From assembly GCA_021413535.1 (NCBI GenBank), contig JAIOQF010000070.1, positions 1-11,295 of the forward strand: DNA of 11,295 nucleotides, read 5' to 3'. The position numbers were made by a program, and so were the translations under genes. Positions within the stretch are counted from its first letter, which is position 1, and every line of letters begins with the position of its first letter. Under the pieces are notes generated by a model. That model was not told the DNA's origin and ran no database searches. It worked only from the letters and a program-made list of their open reading frames with translations. Below, in pieces: positions 6,391-11,295 of this stretch. The DNA is from Verrucomicrobiota bacterium. GTDB lineage: Bacteria > Verrucomicrobiota > Verrucomicrobiia > Verrucomicrobiales > Verrucomicrobiaceae.

Positions 6391-7127
6391 CCATTTTCCT
6401 TTTTATCACGGGGGCGGGACGGGCGGAAATCCGCGAAACCGAGGATGCGGGGAAGGCGGCGGCCAGCCTCGGTGAAGACAAAGACCAACTGCCGGGACTG
6501 CGGGTCGTGCAGCCAGCGGGTCTCACAAATGGGATGTTCCCGCTCGTCTCCCTTGATCATGTAGGATATGATGGCCGGGTAGCTGTCCGCCTCGGCGGTC
6601 GGTGCGTCAACGAGCGTCCTGCCCAGGGGCTCCAGGCTCAATTTCTCGTCCCCGAGCGTGCCCACCACCGTGTGCGGCGTGAGGTTGAACCACAGCATCT
6701 GGCCGTCGAGGAATTTGTCCTCGCCGGCATCCACCACCTCGACGCGCAGCGGGACGACCGGATTGGCGGGATCGGAAATGCAGATCAGATAGGCATCGCC
6801 GATCGTTTCCGGAATCACGGCCGCAGGGGCCTCGGGCGGCACCTGGCCGGGCGGTTTGACGGGCGCGGCCAGCAAATGCAGCTTCAAGGGGCCGGCCGGG
6901 ACTTTGTAGATTACCGAGAGATTCATGCGCGGCAGCTCGACCTGCTGCGAAGTGCTACCGTCATGCAGATGCGCGGTGTGCGGTGCGCCGGGCGGCGCGT
7001 TGATAAAGAGGATGCGAACCGTCCGGCTTGGCCTGGTCTTCTTCTCCTTCTCCTTCTCCTTTGCAGAGGCCGGCAAGATGAGCGCCAATACGGGCAGGAG
7101 GATCAACAGACGGAGTATGCGGGACAT
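6381..7127 (-). CDS. Secreted or periplasmic protein of unknown function, coupled to the cassette A gene
   Basis: From the ATG at 7127 the product is 248 aa. Residues 1-22 are a classical signal peptide (MSRILRLLILLPVLALILPASA), which is why this start is preferred. The ATG at 7163 would add 12 unusual residues and overlap the upstream gene's stop by 11 bases; it also makes sense as a translationally coupled start. Mature residues 23-30 are KEKEKEKK, encoded by a hexanucleotide repeat. A beta-rich body begins at about residue 36 (TVRILFINAPPGAPHTAHL), with alternating hydrophobics and a run NLSVIYKVPAGPLKLHLL that loosely recalls DUF4397-like Ig folds; this is weak. Two cysteines (LICISD, HPICET) could form a disulfide. 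The C-terminal tail is charged (RPRDKKENGQD). No catalytic motif is recognisable. Its position behind cassette protein A suggests an accessory or partner role, which is inference. Confidence 0.85.
   Translation of the reverse strand: MSRILRLLILLPVLALILPASAKEKEKEKKTRPSRTVRILFINAPPGAPHTAHLHDGSTSQQVELPRMNLSVIYKVPAGPLKLHLLAAPVKPPGQVPPEAPAAVIPETIGDAYLICISDPANPVVPLRVEVVDAGEDKFLDGQMLWFNLTPHTVVGTLGDEKLSLEPLGRTLVDAPTAEADSYPAIISYMIKGDEREHPICETRWLHDPQSRQLVFVFTEAGRRLPRILGFADFRPSRPRDKKENGQD
7041..7058. repeat. Hexanucleotide CTTCTC, three tandem copies within the exported-protein gene
   Basis: Three perfect CTTCTC units encode the Lys-Glu repeats directly after the signal peptide. The unit length is a multiple of three, so slippage would change the linker length without a frameshift. 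Confidence 0.8.
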
Positions 7128-7152
7128 GGGAAAGATGGGGCACGGAAACGCG

Positions 7153-10100
7153 TCAAATTTCATCGGGATTCAGCCAACGAAAGGAAACGAGCTGGAAGCG
7201 GCGGCCGAATTCCTGGTTGGCTGCTGCGGTGGGCGGGCCGGTGATGTCCGGAGCATCTTTCCCGGCGGAGACAAAATCGCGTTCACGGCGGACGACCGCC
7301 TCGCACCAGGCACGGGCGATGATCTTGCCGCTGGCATCGCGAGCATCTCCGTAGGTGCGAATCGTGAAGGTGTCGTCGCGCGCCGTGAGGATGGGAGCCA
7401 GCGGACGCAGGATGTCCGCCTGGCGCGGCCAACCGGGCATGCCATAGGCGCTCTTGCCCTCGGAGGCCTCCGGGAAATACGTGAAATCACTGCCCGCCTG
7501 CTTGCCTTGGGCCTGCAAGACCGATTGTCCGGCGGACAGGGAGATGTCCTGCAACACCGAGTAGGGGTTGGCGCTGGCAACCGCGTTCTTCGCCAGCACG
7601 TTGAGGGCGCTCTGCACCGCGCCGGCGAGGGCCAGTTCCTTATTGCCCGCAGTCAATTGCCGGTTCACAAACTCGGAGAGCGAAAGGAATGGCCCGCGCA
7701 GGCGGACCTGGCGCACCATCTCCACCGCCAACTGGTCGAGCATCTTATCGGTGAACACGCGGTAGCCGGAATACTCCGAGGCCCCCGCAAAGGTGCCGGA
7801 GTTGCCATCCGCCCCTGCGGCCACATCGCTGGCCACCGTGGTCCGGGATATCGCGTGGTCGGTCGAACTCGACAATACGATGTTGCCGGCATTGTCGTAG
7901 TAGGGCACCCGCTGGTTGCGGGCGTGTCCCAGGAGGGCGCGCCAGGCCTTCACCGAGGTGGAGTTCACATTGAACATGCCATCCACCTCCAGGCGCGAGG
8001 CGATGCTGCGGTAGGAATCGGCAGCATTGACCTTCGTGTTGAAAAGTGTCGTGGCCTGCACGGTGCTGATGCCGCGGTCCCCAAGAATCGCCCGGTAGGC
8101 GCGGTTGTCGAGCGACGCCCCATCGCGCACCAGAGCGATGAAGGTCTCCTGCAAGGTCTTGCCTGTCGGCCCGAAGGTCGTGGGTTGCGGGGCGATTGAG
8201 GAGAAAAACCAGTCGTCGAACAACAGGTGGTTGGCACAGTAGGAGTCGTCGTGCTGGAGATTGGTTGAAATATTCGTGTTCGCATTGGCTCCAGCCACCG
8301 CATCTGGCGCGAACAAGGGCTGGGCATCGCTGTTGGCGATGATGTTGGATTGGTAGGGCGGCGTGAGATTATCGGCACGCAGCCCCCAATGTTGCAGTTC
8401 GGCGAGGGAGCAGAGCGGACGCAGTGGCACTTCCACCGTCGCGATCCGTGACAGCCCATCACCGGACTGGACGCCGGTGACGATGTATCCGCGGTTTTCG
8501 CCGTCCTGAGACACATTGGGCATGCGGCTGTCGATACCGCCGGTGTGAGGCACAAAGCTTAAGTCAAACGCGGCATTCACCGGGTTGGTGATTCCACGAG
8601 TGGATCCATAAAGATTCTCTCCTTCGACATTTACTGCCCAAACCAACGCGTATAGGCCCATATTCGTATGGCTCAGCAGTGGATCGCACTGCAAAAAGCC
8701 CTTTGCCGGGGTGTCGGTATCCGTTGCCAGCCGCGGGCCGAACATCATGGACATGAATGGCTTAGGCTTTGGCCGACTCGTCGCAGAATCATACAACTCT
8801 CCCACCGTGTATGATGGAAAATCACCTTGTGGTATGGGCGGCCAAAGCGCATTGGCCATTGCCTGGCTGTATCCGATACGGGTTTTCAGAGCCATGCATT
8901 GCCCAGTGTTGATATCAGATTCATCAACTCCGAAGTCAGAGTAAACGCCGATATTTAAATCATTACCAGCAGAAGCACCTCCAATAATAGCCACATCAAA
9001 GCGGCCATCGATCTTAATTGTATCCCCGGGATCGAATACCAAGGTCGTATATATATTCGTTGCCGGATCCCGTCGTTGAAGAGAGTAACGTTGTATGATT
9101 GTTTTGGTCTGGTTGGTCGGAATGGTCGAACCGACGGGGCTGTAACCTACGACATCAGGAATAGTGGTATAATTAGTCGTATTCTTTGAGAAAACCTTCG
9201 TCACTCCCGGTGCCATCAGCTGGTAATACAGCTTGTTCGATGGCGTTACCGGATCACGATGCATCCGGAAGGAGAAGTTGCCGATATTACGTATCCAGTT
9301 GGCACGACCAGCGAACGTCCTATTGTCGTGACCAGCACTTTCAGTATAATGATAATCCGTGGTCTGGGCTCCGATCTCAAAGCGGAATGCAGGCGGCAGG
9401 CTTCTGGGATACTGGGTCCATTGGGGTGTGGTTTTGAGGGTGATATTGTAGGGATTCCATAGGGTAATCAGAGGGTCGATACCGAGTTGCACATTGAATT
9501 TACCCGTATCAGGCGCAGGAGCAGGAACCGCTTGAAGGTAATACACTATGTGAGTTCTACCCAGCACCGGCATCACCCGCGCCGTGTGATGATACTCGAA
9601 AAAAGCTTCACTAAATGTGAGACCTGTCCAACTTAAGGTTTTGGGACCTCCGGTAAATCTGGCGTAGGTCAACTTGGAAGGCATGACGGGTTTGCCCCCT
9701 TGAAGCTCGATTTTTTTGTATAAGGTGGCGAAATCTTTGAGATGATGCCATGAAGTCACCGCTGCGGTCCATGCCCTGGCTCGTATTACATTGCTTCCAC
9801 CCGGCACGCGATGGCGGGACCACGGATAAAACACAGATCCGGCCGGTGTCATCGCCGCGTAATCGGCTGCAGTTGTAGATCCCGAAGTGGCAATGACCAG
9901 TCGCTTCGGTTTCGTCATGGTCGCCGTGATGGTGGGAGTGATTCGGAACACCTCCGCGCCGGTGTCTGGCAGCAGATCCCAGTTCTCGGTGAAGAGCGAG
10001 AGGTCCTTGCGCCAGCCGCCGGTGGCGGTGTTGGTGAGCAGGCCGACGGACACGGCGGACAGGTCGTGGAACTGCTTGGCGGGGTTCGGGGACTTCGGGT

Positions 10101-11043
10101 CCAGCGGGTCATGCGGCGCGAGCAACGAGGACGTGCTCAAGGTCAATGCCATGGCGGCCTTGGCAGTCTTGGCAGCCTTGGTGGCGTCATTATCATTCTT
10201 GCCGAACAACACGGCGTCCAAGTCCAAGGCCGACGGATCCGCGGTGGCATGAGACTTCGCCAGCAGCGACCAGGCGGCCGCATCGTTGTTGTTCGCCGGC
10301 TGATAGGGAACCGGCAAGCGCGCCTTCTGGTTCTCGCCCGATACCCACCAGGCGTAGGAACCCCGTTGGCGTTCGGTGTTATCGATCATTACCGGCACCA
10401 CATGCACTTGGCGAGGGTCGCTCTCGTCAACTTTCGTGGTCAGTGGGTCATCCTTGACCAGGCTGCCGGTGGAGACCAGCGGCACGGAACCCTCAAACGG
10501 GACGTTCCTAACAATTTGCTGGAGGGCATCGCTCACCTTCCAAGCCGGGGCATTGCTGATGAGACTTCCCTCGCTCACATTTTGAGGCTTGGAAACCAGC
10601 CAGGACAAGAACCGGCCATTTGCGGAAGATGCGGAAATCCGCTTGGAGTCATAATTCGGCGCGATCGGTCTCGCGGCTGCGGCCCCGGTTGCGGTGTGGT
10701 CGCTGCCCTCCCAGCTTTTCCAGACTCCGGTCACCGCCAGGTTGGACGGACGACTGCCATCGGCATCGAGAATGTCGGCCGATGCCGTCACCCGCATGTC
10801 GGGCCCCGCATTCCGCTGCAATTCGCCGATGGCCATTTGGAGGGCGAGGCGGGCATTGGCGCGCGCCTGCATCTGGGCTTGATACTTGGAACTGCTGCGG
10901 AGGGTGATCGCGGAGAGGCTGAGCAGACCCACGACGATCACCGTCAGCAGGACGATCACGCTGAGCGTGATCAACAGCGCGAAGCCGCGGTTGTCAGCCG
11001 TGCGGTGGCGGGGAAAACCCACGGCCGCGTGGGATGAATACAT
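7153..11043 (-). CDS. Verru_Chthon cassette protein A homologue, giant pilin-like protein
   Basis: The ATG at 11043 gives 1296 aa with a 20-residue leader ending in DNRG before FALLITLSVIVLLTVIVVGLL, a type IV pilin-like cleavage and helix region. The same frame is open to ATGs at 11061 and 11124; 11043 is preferred because the leader length then fits a prepilin. The usual Glu at mature position 5 is replaced by Ile. Family hallmarks follow in order: ARANARLALQMAIGELQ (about 60-76), a WKSWEG block, AWWVSGENQKARL, then late in the protein PLCSLAELQHWGLR, HDDSYCANHLLFDDWFFSS, GMFNVNSTSVKAWRALLG, RGPFLSLSEFVNR, and the terminal GRRFQLVSFRWLNPDEI. These match the TIGR02600-type family, large proteins of unknown function found with three smaller pilin-like proteins (B, C, D) in Verrucomicrobiota. 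Those partners are absent within the window. The protein is probably membrane-anchored with a large extracytoplasmic body. The centre of the gene (about 8700-9750) looks AT-richer than both ends. Confidence 0.93.
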   Translation of the reverse strand: MYSSHAAVGFPRHRTADNRGFALLITLSVIVLLTVIVVGLLSLSAITLRSSSKYQAQMQARANARLALQMAIGELQRNAGPDMRVTASADILDADGSRPSNLAVTGVWKSWEGSDHTATGAAAARPIAPNYDSKRISASSANGRFLSWLVSKPQNVSEGSLISNAPAWKVSDALQQIVRNVPFEGSVPLVSTGSLVKDDPLTTKVDESDPRQVHVVPVMIDNTERQRGSYAWWVSGENQKARLPVPYQPANNNDAAAWSLLAKSHATADPSALDLDAVLFGKNDNDATKAAKTAKAAMALTLSTSSLLAPHDPLDPKSPNPAKQFHDLSAVSVGLLTNTATGGWRKDLSLFTENWDLLPDTGAEVFRITPTITATMTKPKRLVIATSGSTTAADYAAMTPAGSVFYPWSRHRVPGGSNVIRARAWTAAVTSWHHLKDFATLYKKIELQGGKPVMPSKLTYARFTGGPKTLSWTGLTFSEAFFEYHHTARVMPVLGRTHIVYYLQAVPAPAPDTGKFNVQLGIDPLITLWNPYNITLKTTPQWTQYPRSLPPAFRFEIGAQTTDYHYTESAGHDNRTFAGRANWIRNIGNFSFRMHRDPVTPSNKLYYQLMAPGVTKVFSKNTTNYTTIPDVVGYSPVGSTIPTNQTKTIIQRYSLQRRDPATNIYTTLVFDPGDTIKIDGRFDVAIIGGASAGNDLNIGVYSDFGVDESDINTGQCMALKTRIGYSQAMANALWPPIPQGDFPSYTVGELYDSATSRPKPKPFMSMMFGPRLATDTDTPAKGFLQCDPLLSHTNMGLYALVWAVNVEGENLYGSTRGITNPVNAAFDLSFVPHTGGIDSRMPNVSQDGENRGYIVTGVQSGDGLSRIATVEVPLRPLCSLAELQHWGLRADNLTPPYQSNIIANSDAQPLFAPDAVAGANANTNISTNLQHDDSYCANHLLFDDWFFSSIAPQPTTFGPTGKTLQETFIALVRDGASLDNRAYRAILGDRGISTVQATTLFNTKVNAADSYRSIASRLEVDGMFNVNSTSVKAWRALLGHARNQRVPYYDNAGNIVLSSSTDHAISRTTVASDVAAGADGNSGTFAGASEYSGYRVFTDKMLDQLAVEMVRQVRLRGPFLSLSEFVNRQLTAGNKELALAGAVQSALNVLAKNAVASANPYSVLQDISLSAGQSVLQAQGKQAGSDFTYFPEASEGKSAYGMPGWPRQADILRPLAPILTARDDTFTIRTYGDARDASGKIIARAWCEAVVRRERDFVSAGKDAPDITGPPTAAANQEFGRRFQLVSFRWLNPDEI

Positions 11044-11134
11044 TAAGGAATGGAAGTCCATCGCAGAACGAGAAAACGCTATCAATATGAATGAAAATTG
11101 AAAATTCCACGAGACGCAAGACATTCATGATTAT

Positions 11135-11177
11135 TGAGCCGTCGCTTTTAGAGACGGGATTTTCGGGATGCGGGCAG
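11135..11177. repeat. Palindromic REP-like motif, copy C, upstream of the cassette A gene
   Basis: GCCGTCGCTTTTAGAGACGG forms a 5-bp stem (CCGTC/GACGG) and is followed by GATTTTCGGGATGCGGGC, closely matching the extension of copy B (6158-6196). It lies directly upstream of the farthest candidate start of the cassette A gene, about 100 bases before the preferred start. It may be part of that gene's promoter region or a dispersed repeat. Confidence 0.5.
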
Positions 11178-11260
11178 CAAACTGGCATGGCCTGAGTGAA
11201 GCGAGGGCAAAAAGATCCCTGCCTCTGGGAAAAAAATAGCCGGGAGGTGGGTATTTGATG

Positions 11261-11290
11261 AGAAACCCGTCGCTAAAGGCGACAGCCAGA
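11261..11290. repeat. Palindromic REP-like motif, copy D, inverted relative to copy C
   Basis: The reverse complement of this stretch (GGCTGTCGCCTTTAGCGACGGGTTTCTC) aligns with copy C with few differences. GTCGC/GCGAC gives a perfect 5-bp stem around TAAAG. Copies C and D thus form an inverted pair about 85 bases apart, as in bacterial interspersed mosaic elements. The DNA between them includes an A7 run (11230-11236) and no gene. Confidence 0.5.
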
Positions 11291-11295
11291 CACGT

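Noticed and set aside
6342..7244. Plus-strand frame of 300 codons opposite the exported-protein gene
   Set aside because: The minus strand has a signal peptide and coherent beta-rich body here; the plus frame is arginine/glycine-rich and starts inside repeat DNA.
6925..8199. Long plus-strand open frame (424 codons) opposite the cassette A gene
   Set aside because: It is antisense to well-recognised family blocks (WLNPDEI end, FVNRQL, WFFSS), has Gly/Arg/His-rich composition typical of GC-rich antisense frames, and shows no domain.
9811..11037. Long plus-strand open frame (408 codons) opposite the cassette A N-terminal half
   Set aside because: It is antisense to the pilin-like N-terminus and the conserved ARANARLALQ block; composition is that of a shadow frame.
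11041..11124. Start of the cassette A gene at 11124 rather than 11043
   Set aside because: Not excluded, but it adds 27 residues with an extra hydrophobic stretch (FQFSFILIAF) and makes the prepilin-like leader unusually long; no ribosome binding site favours it.
11125..11295. A short gene upstream of the cassette A gene (B, C or D fragment)
   Set aside because: No pilin-like N-terminus or coherent frame was found; the stretch is dominated by two inverted palindromic motifs.

Overview
The window most likely comes from a member of the Verrucomicrobiota. The diagnosis rests on two protein families. One is a very large pilin-like protein with the complete signature of the Verru_Chthon cassette protein A family. 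The other is a giant secreted protein built from autotransporter-associated beta-strand (PATR) repeats. Both families are characteristic of this phylum. The coding DNA is GC-rich, the spacers are AT-richer and full of short repeats, and no start codon has a clear Shine-Dalgarno sequence. Genus cannot be told from the sequence.

Every supportable gene lies on the minus strand, so the layout reads from right to left. (1) 11125-11295 is a spacer with two inverted copies of a palindromic motif. (2) About 11043-7153 is the Verru_Chthon cassette protein A homologue, 1296 aa from the preferred start. (3) 7127-6381 (alternative start 7163, overlapping gene 2) is a signal-peptide protein of unknown function, very probably co-transcribed with gene 2. 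(4) 6380-6006 is a spacer with a composite inverted-repeat structure, a hairpin, one copy of a ~70-bp dispersed element and a heptamer repeat. (5) 6005-5883 is a 40-residue single-helix membrane protein. (6) 5882-5422 is a spacer with a perfect 7-bp tandem array (10.7 copies), a G9 tract, a second copy of the ~70-bp element, and a degenerate heptamer array just before the next gene. (7) 5421-1 is the first 1807 codons of the PATR-repeat protein, open to the window edge with no stop, so its C-terminus is missing.

All large products carry export signals: two signal peptides and one type IV pilin-like N-terminus. The locus is therefore about the cell envelope or surface. How the products work together is unknown. 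The cassette A protein is uncharacterised biochemically, and its usual companions B, C and D are not in the window. The points most worth following are the 7-bp repeats, G tract and repeated TATAAT-bearing element upstream of the giant surface protein, which resemble phase-variable adhesin promoters, and the small membrane protein between the two transcription blocks. No rRNA, tRNA, CRISPR array, transposase or defence gene was seen.
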